Source: Prevotella sp. UBA4330 (lineage in GTDB: Bacteria > Bacteroidota > Bacteroidia > Bacteroidales > Bacteroidaceae). From it: 64,000 nucleotides of DNA. This document shows, in pieces, positions 34,158 to 42,906 of this stretch. The position numbers were made by a program, and so were the translations under genes. The notes below the pieces were generated by a model. That model saw nothing but the letters and a program-made list of their open reading frames with translations. It did no database searches and was not told where the DNA came from. Every line of letters begins with the position of its first letter. Position 1 is the first letter of the stretch. The stretch covers positions 155,921 to 219,920 of the forward strand of contig DGTS01000039.1 in the NCBI GenBank assembly GCA_002394385.1, given 5' to 3'.

Positions 34158-34448
34158 CTAAATGATTATCGCATCGTTGACATCGTATGATGTCAATCTT
34201 CCTAATGAAATTACGCGCCCATGGCTCTTTGAACTGAGGAAGTAGAAGCGGATACTGTCTAACTGAATATCCATGATAGCAGCAATCCTGTTTTTCAGCG
34301 TTACGAACTGCGCTTCAGATACTTCACATTCAAACACAGAGTTTTGAACCCGTTGGCCATAGTCCTTACATGCTTTTGCCACCTGGCGGAGGCGTTTCTG
34401 CCCTGTTTCACTTAGGGTGTCAACATCATAGGTAATGAGAATATACAT
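34158..34448 (-). CDS. cas2: CRISPR-associated endoribonuclease/integration factor Cas2
   Basis: This 96-aa protein has the Cas2 ferredoxin-like fold pattern: MYILITYDVDT at the N-terminus with the conserved Asp at the end of strand 1, then KRLRQVAKACKDYGQRVQNS and VFECEVSEAQFVTLKNRI. Cas2 is the dimeric core of the Cas1-Cas2 spacer-integration complex. The gene lies 8 nt after cas1 and is the last of the operon, directly before the leader. Length and sequence are typical of subtype I-C. Confidence 0.95.
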   Translation of the reverse strand: MYILITYDVDTLSETGQKRLRQVAKACKDYGQRVQNSVFECEVSEAQFVTLKNRIAAIMDIQLDSIRFYFLSSKSHGRVISLGRLTSYDVNDAIII

Positions 34449-34456
34449 AGAAAAAC

Positions 34457-35479
34457 TTATTTAAAGAGGAATACAGGATAATCATCGATATCGTTTCTCA
34501 CATATCGTGCCAAGAGCATCGCCTGCACGTATGGCAGCAGTCCGATGGGCACCTTCTCATTCAGATAGGGATGGATGATTGCTTCTTTCTTTCGATTTTG
34601 CCATGCTGTCAAGAAAGTCTTCCTCCCTTTGTCGGTCATCACCACACCCTTTTCACCTTGATACAGGAAATCATTAGCGGCTATCTGTCGTTTATTGATA
34701 AGCGACAATACAAACCGGTCACCCAGGTAGGCGCGAATCTCTTCCATTACATCAAGAGCCAACGATGTTCTGCCCGGACGCAGCGTGTGGAAGAATCCAA
34801 CGTATGGATCCAGCCCCACCGTTTCCAAAGCTGCAGCCGTATCGTTAGCCAATATTGTATAGGCCAGCGAAAGCATCGCATTCACGGCATCCTTTGGTGG
34901 TCGCCGGTTCCGTCCTGTAAAGGGGAAGTCCGTTTTTTGTTGCAAGATAAGATGAGGTAATACATAGAAATAACGGTTGGCTGCCCGCCCTTCTATACCC
35001 ATCAGTTCTGTCTTGTCGGCAGACCTCAGAGCATCGCGCTTCTCCATTTCCAATGCCTTAACTGCATTCTCCACATCAAGATTCTCGCCATAGTCGCGGA
35101 TATATCTGCGCAACACATTACGGTAGTTCTGAATTTTGCCAGCCACAAAGAGTTGTGACACATGCAGCGACCACCGCTCATCGTCTGCCAAACGGTATTG
35201 CGCCTTGCGTAGCAGCACATTGCCCTTGGTCTGCCCCTGCACCCGACTGACAAACCGCCCGTTAGTTGACAAGAATGCCAGCGACACCCCATTGTCTGCA
35301 CAGAGTTTCATCAGTCCCGGACTGGCTCCCATATAGCCAAAAGTCACGATGCCCTCTATATTAATAATAGGTATGCGAAACACCTCCTGTTGCTTCACAG
35401 AGATGACCACATTCATCCCGTCTTTGCTCAGATAGGCTTCGGGCGTGGTGACGTATAGCGTGTTAAGTAGTTTCCTCAT
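34457..35479 (-). CDS. cas1: CRISPR integrase Cas1 (type I-C)
   Basis: This 340-aa Cas1 is the metal-dependent integrase that inserts new spacers at the leader. The N-terminal beta domain (MRKLLNTLYVTTPEAYLSKD, with residues up to about 90) is followed by the helical catalytic domain. The conserved Glu lies in LMGIEGRAANRYF (about residue 145) and His/Asp in VGFFHTLRPGRTSLALDVMEE (quoted across residues about 227-247). The length fits subtype I-C. The start overlaps the end of cas4 by 17 nt, so the two are translationally coupled, as expected for the Cas4-Cas1 PAM-selection complex. Confidence 0.96.
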   Translation of the reverse strand: MRKLLNTLYVTTPEAYLSKDGMNVVISVKQQEVFRIPIINIEGIVTFGYMGASPGLMKLCADNGVSLAFLSTNGRFVSRVQGQTKGNVLLRKAQYRLADDERWSLHVSQLFVAGKIQNYRNVLRRYIRDYGENLDVENAVKALEMEKRDALRSADKTELMGIEGRAANRYFYVLPHLILQQKTDFPFTGRNRRPPKDAVNAMLSLAYTILANDTAAALETVGLDPYVGFFHTLRPGRTSLALDVMEEIRAYLGDRFVLSLINKRQIAANDFLYQGEKGVVMTDKGRKTFLTAWQNRKKEAIIHPYLNEKVPIGLLPYVQAMLLARYVRNDIDDYPVFLFK

Positions 35480-36137
35480 ACAAATTCTTCTTTAGGTAAT
35501 GTGATACTCGTGTACAGTCAACCGATTCGGGCATACAAATATTCTTCAAGGAACATTTTTCGCAATGCTTGCCTCGCTGAATGGTTGGCAACTGACCTGA
35601 TGAAAATATCTCGTGCATCTGCCGGGAACAGCCTGTGACAATCTCCCGCAGTTCGTCAGACATCTGTACCTCTACCCTGTGTCTAATTTCTGCATAGAAG
35701 ATGGCTCCATAGTCTATACGGATGCCATACTGCTCTTCTATACATATTGCTTGTGCAGCAAGTTGGACCTCATCCTCTTCGTTTTTCTTGGGTTTGCCGT
35801 GCTTGTACTCTACAGGGTAGGGCAGCCACCGGCCCGGATAGCGAGGATGGCTGATGGCATTCTCTTCATCCTCTGCAGGATGCAGTTCCACCACATCCGT
35901 TACGCCATAAAGACCCAACTGATGTGAAGCGACGCTAACCGAACGCAATGAGATATAGTCACCGCATTTCTGCCGATAGAAGGGATTGTCTGCATGCTGG
36001 TGCATCAGACTCCCTTCCATCGTCAGCCGGTTATCGTCCCATTGCTGTTCGATATGTATCAACGCCCATTGACGGGGGCAGAAACGAAAATGCTGTATTC
36101 CCGACAGCATGAGCATATCGTCGTCGCAGTACATCAT
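35463..36137 (-). CDS. cas4: CRISPR-associated exonuclease Cas4
   Basis: This 224-aa Cas4 trims prespacers and helps select those next to a PAM. The iron-sulfur cluster cysteines are present: one in HFRFCPRQWALIH near residue 20 and three near the C-terminus in KHCEKCSLKNICMP. The RecB-type nuclease motifs are GVTDVVELHP (Asp) and the E-x-K of PVEYKHGK, with a downstream QLAAQA helix. The gene starts 5 nt after the RhuM-family gene and its end overlaps cas1. The operon order is normal for I-C except for the RhuM insertion immediately upstream. Confidence 0.95.
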   Translation of the reverse strand: MMYCDDDMLMLSGIQHFRFCPRQWALIHIEQQWDDNRLTMEGSLMHQHADNPFYRQKCGDYISLRSVSVASHQLGLYGVTDVVELHPAEDEENAISHPRYPGRWLPYPVEYKHGKPKKNEEDEVQLAAQAICIEEQYGIRIDYGAIFYAEIRHRVEVQMSDELREIVTGCSRQMHEIFSSGQLPTIQRGKHCEKCSLKNICMPESVDCTRVSHYLKKNLYEETT

Positions 36138-36142
36138 ATAGT

Positions 36143-37183
36143 CTATTTGTCGTCAGTATTGTCTTCCTCAAAAGGCAGAGAACCAAGGAACCGGTCAAAG
36201 TCGCTCTGGAACAGACGGTCTTGCACGATGCGGTACTTCTCAAACTCCGTCTCAGCATGCTGTACGGCATCCTCGTGACTCACGCTACCAGCATTATCGA
36301 GGATAGGACGCTCGTCACTCGAAAGATAGGCATCGATACGCTTTGCCCAGTCCTCCATCGTCATCGGGATGTGCCGCTTGGCACGACTCTCAGCAAACTC
36401 CAGCACCGCCGTCACGATGCGCCCCATGTCCTCCAGCTCCATCTCCTTCAGATAGTTCTTGGCAATCGCCACGTCTGTCCTGACAATCTTCCCGTCGGGT
36501 GCATTCTCCCACGTGGTCAGTCCCATGTGCTCCTTGTCGGCATCAGCCCGCTCCATAATCAGTTCTGCCGCAGTCCGCCCATGCACGGCATAGTGCATCT
36601 TATTCTGGATTTTCTTGAAGAACAGCCTCGTAGTCGGAGCATCCTTATTGTAGTCCATGCTTGTGGCATAGATATCCGTCAACTTCTGGTAGAACCGACG
36701 CTCGCTAAGTCGGATTTCCCGTATCTCAGCCAGCAGGTGCTCAAAGTAGTCTTCGCTTAGGAACGTACCGTTCTCCATGCGCTTCTTGTCAAGCACATAA
36801 CCCCGTATGGCATACTGTCGCAATACACTCGTCGCCCACTGTCGGAACTGCGTGGCACGAACTGAGTTCACTCGGTAGCCCACGGCGATGATGGCATCGA
36901 GCTTATACATCACAACAGAGCGTTTTACAGCTCTGCTGCCTTCTTGCTGAACTGTTTCCATTTTGGAAATAGTTGCTTCTTCTATCAATTCCCCTGTCTC
37001 AAAGACATTGGCCAGGTGCTTGCTGATGGCAGGCACTCCAACATCAAAAAGTGCTGCCATTGCCTTCTGTGTACACCAGATAGTCTCATTGGCATACATC
37101 ACCTCAATGCCTTGCTCCTTGTTCTCCGCCTGGAAAATAAGGAACTCAGCTGTGCTGTTTCTTATCTCACGCTTCTTTGGCAT
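36143..37183 (-). CDS. rhuM: RhuM-family protein embedded in the cas operon
   Basis: This 346-aa protein is of the virulence RhuM family. The N-terminal DNA-binding-like region is diagnostic: EVMYANETIWCTQKAMAALF, then VGVPAISKHLANVFETGEL (about 28-66). It is followed by the KLDAIIAVGYRVNSVRATQF and RQWATSVLRQY core (about 93-125). The C-terminal half has a conserved HGRTAAELIMERADADKEHM stretch (about 200-219), then a helical region ending in an acidic tail. It lies between cas7 (6-nt gap) and cas4 (5-nt gap) on the same strand, so it must be co-transcribed and co-translated with the Cas proteins. RhuM is not a standard type I-C component. The biochemical activity of the family is unknown to me. 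Base composition resembles cas4-cas1 rather than the AT-rich cas7-cas3 half. Confidence 0.9.
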   Translation of the reverse strand: MPKKREIRNSTAEFLIFQAENKEQGIEVMYANETIWCTQKAMAALFDVGVPAISKHLANVFETGELIEEATISKMETVQQEGSRAVKRSVVMYKLDAIIAVGYRVNSVRATQFRQWATSVLRQYAIRGYVLDKKRMENGTFLSEDYFEHLLAEIREIRLSERRFYQKLTDIYATSMDYNKDAPTTRLFFKKIQNKMHYAVHGRTAAELIMERADADKEHMGLTTWENAPDGKIVRTDVAIAKNYLKEMELEDMGRIVTAVLEFAESRAKRHIPMTMEDWAKRIDAYLSSDERPILDNAGSVSHEDAVQHAETEFEKYRIVQDRLFQSDFDRFLGSLPFEEDNTDDK

Positions 37184-37189
37184 AGGCGG

Positions 37190-38062
37190 TTAGATTAGGA
37201 TTTTCATATCTATTCCATTCTGAATGTTCGTGTAATCACAAGGAGATAGCTCTTCGCCATTAACAGTCACTTTATAATCTTCAAATTGACGAGGATACGC
37301 AATTGTTTCTCCATTGTCGTCCTTTACTTTTTCAATCTTGACTAGATTGAATAGTTGAGCAGAATGTGCATTACCTAATTTTGAATCATGCTTGAAGATG
37401 ATTAATGCCCTAGCATTCATCTCGCCACGAGCGGCAGAATGGTCGTGTTCGAATGCATTCATAAGTGCATCCCAAAGGAGTTCCAAATCTTCTTCCGTGA
37501 AATGGCATTTTTCTCCATCAAATGCAGAAATAAAACCATGCATGCGATAGAGACCATAGCTTACGGTTGATTTGTTGCCGAAAGTAGTTGTATCAGCTTT
37601 ATCGACGACACAACATCTTGTCAGAGAATGGGTCCTGCTATCAATTGAATCAATGCTACGAGAGAATACAAATTGGACTGGTCCACGTACCACACCCAAA
37701 CTGTCTCCTGTACTCATTACTGCACCAAATGTGCGAATATCATAATATTTGTCGCACATATCCATTCTGCCTTTCTTCTCATCCCCTTTAGCATTTTCCT
37801 TGCCATTATGGATGATATCATTTAATATGTTGCCCTGTCGAATAAAAATGTCATACTTTGCGGCATCAAGTTCGCCCGCTTCAACTTTTAACTGGATGTA
37901 GTTGCGAACTTTACGTTTGATACATACGTCAGAAACAAGTCCTTCTCTTGTTTCGAAATCAATTCTTGGCTGATTGTCAAAATCAGGATCACCGTTGGGA
38001 TTACCATCTTTTACGTCGTAAAGAAATACGAAGTCATACCTGTTCTTAATATAATTATCCAT
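37190..38062 (-). CDS. cas7: Cascade backbone protein Cas7 (Csd2)
   Basis: This 290-aa protein forms the helical backbone that holds the crRNA in the I-C Cascade complex. Family features: NRYDFVFLYDVKDGNPNGDP at the N-terminus, FGAVMSTGDSLGVVRGPVQF (about 112-131), then the SIDSIDSRTHSLTRCC loop, and GLYRMHGFISAFDG further on. The length is normal for Csd2. It starts 12 nt after cas8c and ends 6 nt before the RhuM gene. The region is AT-rich compared with the genes further downstream. Confidence 0.96.
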   Translation of the reverse strand: MDNYIKNRYDFVFLYDVKDGNPNGDPDFDNQPRIDFETREGLVSDVCIKRKVRNYIQLKVEAGELDAAKYDIFIRQGNILNDIIHNGKENAKGDEKKGRMDMCDKYYDIRTFGAVMSTGDSLGVVRGPVQFVFSRSIDSIDSRTHSLTRCCVVDKADTTTFGNKSTVSYGLYRMHGFISAFDGEKCHFTEEDLELLWDALMNAFEHDHSAARGEMNARALIIFKHDSKLGNAHSAQLFNLVKIEKVKDDNGETIAYPRQFEDYKVTVNGEELSPCDYTNIQNGIDMKILI

Positions 38063-38074
38063 ATCTGTAACTAT

Positions 38075-39766
38075 TTATGAGTTAATACTTTCAGTTGATT
38101 CTTTTTTGTGGTTCCTTTGGAAATAATATCCTAATGCGAACTCACCTTGCTCGATTGTTGAGAAACGTTGAGGGAAAGTACCTGTGTCGCTTATTTTTCC
38201 AGCAATCTCATTTAATTCTTTTGCTAAATAGCCACCTATTTTATGTTGGTAAATAGGCACATTCTTGGTCAAAAGAATGCCCAAGATACTGGGCTGAGAT
38301 GCTGCAGCAGCAAAATACCTCTCCTTAATTCCATTGTTAACATTGCCAATAGCCTTCCACTGCATTGATTCAATGACAGCGAACAGTCTGCCACACAAGT
38401 AGGCCACGCTTGTGTTGCTTTCATCTAATGTTGCTTTCATATTTTTGCTAGTATTTCTATTGATTACTAATTTTATAAGTGCAGCCCGATCTTTTGAGAA
38501 ATTTTCTTTCTTCCATATTCTATTAAGCACATATTGCAAAACCTCAATGGGTATCTTATATGAATGTCCTTTGATTGCTGCATTCCAGAGAATAGTACCG
38601 ATTCTGGTCTTCGAATTCAGGTCGGATTTCGGTTTCTCTCCAGGCTTCTTGTCACGTTGCGTCGCATTTATTAACCAGCGTAAGGGACTGTAAGATAACT
38701 CGCCATTATTATCAAACATCTCTATGTCTTGAAACCACTCAGCCAAATTCCTCTTGTATTCATCCAAACTCATTGCTGTCCAATCGCGAACTGCGATACG
38801 TGCGGCTGCCGACGACAATGTACAGGAGTAGAACATATTCGTGTCTATTATTGAGCCAACTGCTGATTTTCCACTCCATACAGAATCGAAAAGTCTTTTA
38901 ATCTCCTTTGCATCGGGAGTATCAAAAACAGAGAAAGGATCCAACACATTCGCTTCTTCTCGTGTCCAAAACAACGTGATGGTGTTGTCGCTAATTTTTA
39001 TCCTATGGTTATAGTGATAATGCCCTTTCTGATAATCGTCTTCTTCTACATTATATCCGTCTGACAACAAAAAACGTAAACCCTCAATATAATATCTTGC
39101 ACATTCCCTACATATTGACGAATTCAGATTTCCCTTTAAACCATATGACTCAAAGGCATTTTCGTTATACGAAATCAAAGCGCATCCTGCTGTTTGCCCT
39201 TTTGGCATTTTTACCAAACCGTGAGGTTCATCCAACACAGGACTATTAGCGGTTCCGCATATAGAGCAAATTTTGCCATTGGAAGCCTTTCTCTCGTTTT
39301 CTTCAAACTTCTTAATGATGACACTTCTAATCTCATCCGTTTCCAACAATCTTGTCGTGTCAACCATGAAGGTCATATTCTCAGCCTTGGCTTTCTTGTC
39401 CAACTTTTCAAATTCTGCGACTGCCTTTTTCAGGCCGTTTTCATTGTCATCTGCATAGAACTTAAATACTGGATTTAAAGAAGGGATACCTTTATATAAT
39501 TCCAGTTTGTCCAAGAATAACTTATGCTTCTTCTCTGATTTATCACCAGCGCCAAGCACTTCTTCACATTTGTCAAGAAGAAAACGGGCTTTTCCTTTTT
39601 TTGCAGTAATCACTTCCGCCTCAGTAGTTTGTTTGTCACCGGCAATAAAACGTTGGAAATGGCCTTCTTCGTTGATTACAATATCAACGGCAAAGGTTTC
39701 CTCTTTTAGAGCCATGCTCTTGCCTTTTGTGATGCGTCTTCCAAACTCAACTAATTCTTGTATCAT
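38075..39766 (-). CDS. cas8c: Cascade large subunit Cas8c (Csd1)
   Basis: This 563-aa Cas8c is the large subunit of the type I-C effector, which recognises the PAM and recruits Cas3. Csd1 features include ICSICGTANSPVLDEPHGLV with a zinc-binding-like Cys pair (about 169-188) and a later SSICRECARYY Cys pair. The central stretch VLDPFSVFDTPDAKEIKRLF and C-terminal helices such as YLCGRLFAVIESMQWKAIGN are also typical. Many I-C loci make Cas11c from an internal start in this gene. I did not find a decisive internal ribosome-binding site. The gene overlaps cas5c by 4 nt (ATGA type). Confidence 0.95.
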   Translation of the reverse strand: MIQELVEFGRRITKGKSMALKEETFAVDIVINEEGHFQRFIAGDKQTTEAEVITAKKGKARFLLDKCEEVLGAGDKSEKKHKLFLDKLELYKGIPSLNPVFKFYADDNENGLKKAVAEFEKLDKKAKAENMTFMVDTTRLLETDEIRSVIIKKFEENERKASNGKICSICGTANSPVLDEPHGLVKMPKGQTAGCALISYNENAFESYGLKGNLNSSICRECARYYIEGLRFLLSDGYNVEEDDYQKGHYHYNHRIKISDNTITLFWTREEANVLDPFSVFDTPDAKEIKRLFDSVWSGKSAVGSIIDTNMFYSCTLSSAAARIAVRDWTAMSLDEYKRNLAEWFQDIEMFDNNGELSYSPLRWLINATQRDKKPGEKPKSDLNSKTRIGTILWNAAIKGHSYKIPIEVLQYVLNRIWKKENFSKDRAALIKLVINRNTSKNMKATLDESNTSVAYLCGRLFAVIESMQWKAIGNVNNGIKERYFAAAASQPSILGILLTKNVPIYQHKIGGYLAKELNEIAGKISDTGTFPQRFSTIEQGEFALGYYFQRNHKKESTESINS

Positions 39767-40500
39767 ACCTCAGCCTCCTCTTCTTTATAATGCTCATATA
39801 CCACACGATTGTAGTCATCCGTCGTCTTAAGTTGGATATGTGATGAAAGCAACATTTTAGTAGCCTTATCCTCAGGACATTCAAGAACCCCGTTTATAAT
39901 GGCTACGTCATAAAAGAACTCTGGTATTGCCTTCCCCTTATCATCGTAAAACATATCATAGAACATACTGCCAATTGGATAGGTGACATCCAACGGCTTG
40001 TCATTCTCGTCAGGAATCGAAAAGTCGGCGGCAAATTCTCTTGTGCCTAAGCAGGGCTGATGCCAACATTGCCCTTTCTTAACTCTACGCTCGAACATTG
40101 TTCGATATTTCATCACCGTTATGGGGTTCTCGCTTTTTTTAGTCTTTTCAATAAGAGCTTCATCAACAAAGATAGAGGCCTCAATGATGTATGCCACATC
40201 TTTCAAGACAATACTATTCCGCTGTACTCGGTTCTCCGTTATATCAATGGGCTCACCTCTCGGATTCTGTCTTTTTGATATCTCATTCCTTTTGATGGAA
40301 ACAAACTGTATAGGATTAAGCACTATGATTCTTTTGATGAACCACTGAAATTCCTTTTTCCAAAGAATTGCTTCCAAGATACCACGGGCAGCAGAAGGAG
40401 TCATACAAGGATAGCTCATACGCTCTACCTTTAGGTCGGGGCGAGTAAAACAGGCAAAGTCGCCAGTTACCTTTAATCTAACTATTTCTTTGTCAAGCAT
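39763..40500 (-). CDS. cas5: Cas5c crRNA-processing endoribonuclease
   Basis: This 245-aa protein is a Cas5d/c family member, the enzyme that cleaves pre-crRNA in type I-C in place of Cas6 and stays on the 5' handle. It has the RAMP N-terminus (IVRLKVTGDFACFTRPDLK), then VERMSYPCMTPSAARGILEA with the usual conserved S-Y-x-x-x-T/P-SAARGILE pattern, and a glycine-containing CLGTREFAADF strand. Potential catalytic Tyr/Lys/His residues lie in the N-terminal half (Tyr30 and Lys49-50 regions). The gene begins 13 nt after cas3 and overlaps cas8c. Confidence 0.94.
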   Translation of the reverse strand: MLDKEIVRLKVTGDFACFTRPDLKVERMSYPCMTPSAARGILEAILWKKEFQWFIKRIIVLNPIQFVSIKRNEISKRQNPRGEPIDITENRVQRNSIVLKDVAYIIEASIFVDEALIEKTKKSENPITVMKYRTMFERRVKKGQCWHQPCLGTREFAADFSIPDENDKPLDVTYPIGSMFYDMFYDDKGKAIPEFFYDVAIINGVLECPEDKATKMLLSSHIQLKTTDDYNRVVYEHYKEEEAEV

Positions 40501-40513
40501 ATTTATATTGTTC

Positions 40514-42691
40514 TTATTTGATTAATACGTTGAATTCTTCACTGAACGGTAAACCATAATCTGGAGAATAGGAGCCATGCCAAACGGAAAGCCCACATTG
40601 TTCGTATCCAATAAAAGCATTATTGTCACGAACAAAGTTATCATATACCTGAACACAGTATTGTGAGATTTGTTGTCTTTCTTGCCTGGTCAGATATTCC
40701 TTGTCTTTCACTTGGTAGTATAACCGCCTGCTTTCATCATTGTAATCATAAATAAAAAGAGTTTGAGTTTTACTATCAATAATTCTGTACTTTTCCGCAA
40801 TGGACTGATATAATAGTTTCTTCCTGTCATCGGTAATGTTAAGTTTGTCTGTATTGGCGTAATTCTTGACAAGTTCTCTATAATAGTAACTATAAAAGTC
40901 ATGAGTATATAGCCTTTCTTCGTTCCCCTTATAAAGCAAGTTGGCGAACTCTAACCAAGCACGGTATTCTTTGCTCGGTTGTCCAGGTTCAGTCAGAGAG
41001 AACAAATAGACATCACCTGCAATATTTTTTCCTTCACGATTGCAGCGACCTGCAGACTGAATAATAGACTCCAATGGTGCCAGTTCTCTAAAAACGGCAG
41101 GGAAGTCCATATCAACACCGGCTTCAATTAGTTGCGTGGAACTAACTATAATGTATTCTTCGTTTCTCAACGCTTTTCTAATATCATTGATTACCCGCTT
41201 ACGGTGAACCGGGCACATCGATGTAGAAAGATGGAACGCTTTATGGCGCATCCCCTCACTTATTTCATCGTAAAACGATCGTGCCTTCTTTTTAGTATTG
41301 AATACTACAAGTGCAGACTTTTGGCTTTTACCAACGTCATCAGCCAGTTCCGACATGGTTATTTCGTTATAGTCATTTAGAGGATGATAAGTTACGCGTC
41401 TTGTCTCGTCAAAAACTTGCTGAGGATTTTCAACCAATGATTCTATATGGCTAATCCCGTTGAACCCTTTCCTTGTTTTGAAATCAGGTTGCGTTGCGGT
41501 ACAAAACAAAATACTGCACCTGCATAACTGCTGTAGATTATCAAGCATAACAAGTGTAGGCTCTGTGACGTTCAGAGGCAGTGTCTGGATTTCATCAAAG
41601 ATGATGATAGAGTCTTGAATGTTGTGCAATTTACGACATTGTGATCTTCTGTTGCCAAAGAATGATTCAAAGAATTGCACAGATGTGGTAACTATTATCG
41701 GATAGTCCCAGTTCTCTGTGGCCAACTGTTTAGGAGAACACTCTTCTGAGTCTTTATCCTCTACGTAAACCACATTAGAATGATGTTCAAGTACATAATC
41801 TCCATCCTCGTCATTGAAAATATCTTTTAGTTCTTCTGCTGTTTGGTCTATAATACTGATAAAGGGTAGAACGATAATAATTTTTTTTATGTTCTTGTGA
41901 GATTCTGCATGATGCAGAGCCCAGTTGATGCTACAGAGAGTCTTTCCCATTCCCGTAGGAAGGGTCAGCGAAAAGAATCCTAGAGGAAAATGAGCCTTGG
42001 ACTCGGCATATTTACGGACAGTATTACGTAGCTTGTTGATTGGCTGTTCACTCTTCCCTGGGTTATTTGCAAAAGGTAACCATCTCTTTTGCTGCAATTT
42101 GTCCAACAACAATTCAGCATTTAAAGGAGGGCATAATCTTGCATTGAACCTATCTTCGCTAAAATGTTTTTCCGTGTCAAGACTGTCGGCATCGACCAGA
42201 GAACTATAAAGCATTCTTACAAAAAGCTCTTTCAGAAGAGTGTTTGGAATATCTCGAAACAGTTTGTCATTAGGAATCTTTATATCACCTACAATATCTC
42301 CTTGCCAAAGATTGAGAATTGTATCATAAGTGGCTTTGGGAGAATATTGTTCTGTTTTGATATCCAAAAGCATGTCAGGACGATTTGGCAAACCAGAATG
42401 ATGACCATAGACGGGTATAGCAACGTCTAACATCGATTGGTTTATGGCATATATGCCACCGTATATAGCATGTCGAACTTTCTTTTGACTTTCGCCTGCA
42501 ATGTATTTCTGGAAATCGTCAGAATACTTACCCATATCGTGTATAAGTCCACAAAACTCATACAAATCAGCAAACGATTCAGACAAGGCAAATTCTCTCA
42601 TTAGCTTCCCTACGCCAGAACTATGTTCCTTCATCGTTTGCTTTTTGCCACTTGAGTTTTCTGAGTGCGCTATGTATTCTTTGTGTTCCAT
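40514..42691 (-). CDS. cas3: Cas3 nuclease-helicase
   Basis: This 725-aa Cas3 is the effector that degrades DNA after Cascade binds its target. The N-terminal HD nuclease has His23 (KEHSSGVG), His51-Asp52 (LIHDMGKYSDDF), His74 (RHAIYGG) and His97-His98 (YGHHSGL). The SF2 helicase carries Walker A LTLPTGMGKT (near 245), the DEIQ box (IIFDEIQTLP, near 372) and motif VI QSAGRCNREGK (near 555). All key residues are present, so interference is likely active. It is the first cas gene. A -7 box and an operator-like direct repeat lie upstream, and a WYL regulator gene precedes them. Confidence 0.96.
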   Translation of the reverse strand: MEHKEYIAHSENSSGKKQTMKEHSSGVGKLMREFALSESFADLYEFCGLIHDMGKYSDDFQKYIAGESQKKVRHAIYGGIYAINQSMLDVAIPVYGHHSGLPNRPDMLLDIKTEQYSPKATYDTILNLWQGDIVGDIKIPNDKLFRDIPNTLLKELFVRMLYSSLVDADSLDTEKHFSEDRFNARLCPPLNAELLLDKLQQKRWLPFANNPGKSEQPINKLRNTVRKYAESKAHFPLGFFSLTLPTGMGKTLCSINWALHHAESHKNIKKIIIVLPFISIIDQTAEELKDIFNDEDGDYVLEHHSNVVYVEDKDSEECSPKQLATENWDYPIIVTTSVQFFESFFGNRRSQCRKLHNIQDSIIIFDEIQTLPLNVTEPTLVMLDNLQQLCRCSILFCTATQPDFKTRKGFNGISHIESLVENPQQVFDETRRVTYHPLNDYNEITMSELADDVGKSQKSALVVFNTKKKARSFYDEISEGMRHKAFHLSTSMCPVHRKRVINDIRKALRNEEYIIVSSTQLIEAGVDMDFPAVFRELAPLESIIQSAGRCNREGKNIAGDVYLFSLTEPGQPSKEYRAWLEFANLLYKGNEERLYTHDFYSYYYRELVKNYANTDKLNITDDRKKLLYQSIAEKYRIIDSKTQTLFIYDYNDESRRLYYQVKDKEYLTRQERQQISQYCVQVYDNFVRDNNAFIGYEQCGLSVWHGSYSPDYGLPFSEEFNVLIK

Positions 42692-42753
42692 ATTTGCAAT
42701 ATGTTCTTTTCTATTCTATGCCTATTGTTCACACATTCAATTACGCTCCACTA

Positions 42754-42774
42754 TTCGAACGATATTCGCACGAT
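42754..42774 (-). promoter_or_regulatory. Operator-like direct repeat in the cas3 leader
   Basis: TTCGAACGAT and TTCGCACGAT are direct repeats with 11-bp spacing, one helical turn. They lie 63 nt upstream of the cas3 start and downstream of the likely promoter. This would suit a dimeric repressor such as the neighbouring WYL protein; the link is inferred. Confidence 0.4.
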
Positions 42775-42868
42775 AGCCATACGCTATATAGGTACGCCTT
42801 TCGCAGCTTCAACGTCATATAATCATTATGAGCAAATAATTCCTTCATACGATTTCTATTTTGCCTAC

Positions 42869-42876
42869 AAAGATAA
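42869..42876 (-). promoter_or_regulatory. -7 box for the cas operon
   Basis: TATCTTTG on the minus strand fits TAnnTTTG. It lies between the WYL gene stop and cas3, so the cas operon can be transcribed independently of the WYL gene, with a leader of about 170 nt. Confidence 0.5.
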
Positions 42877-42906
42877 CAGTATATTGTTCCAAATCGTGGT
42901 ACAGTC

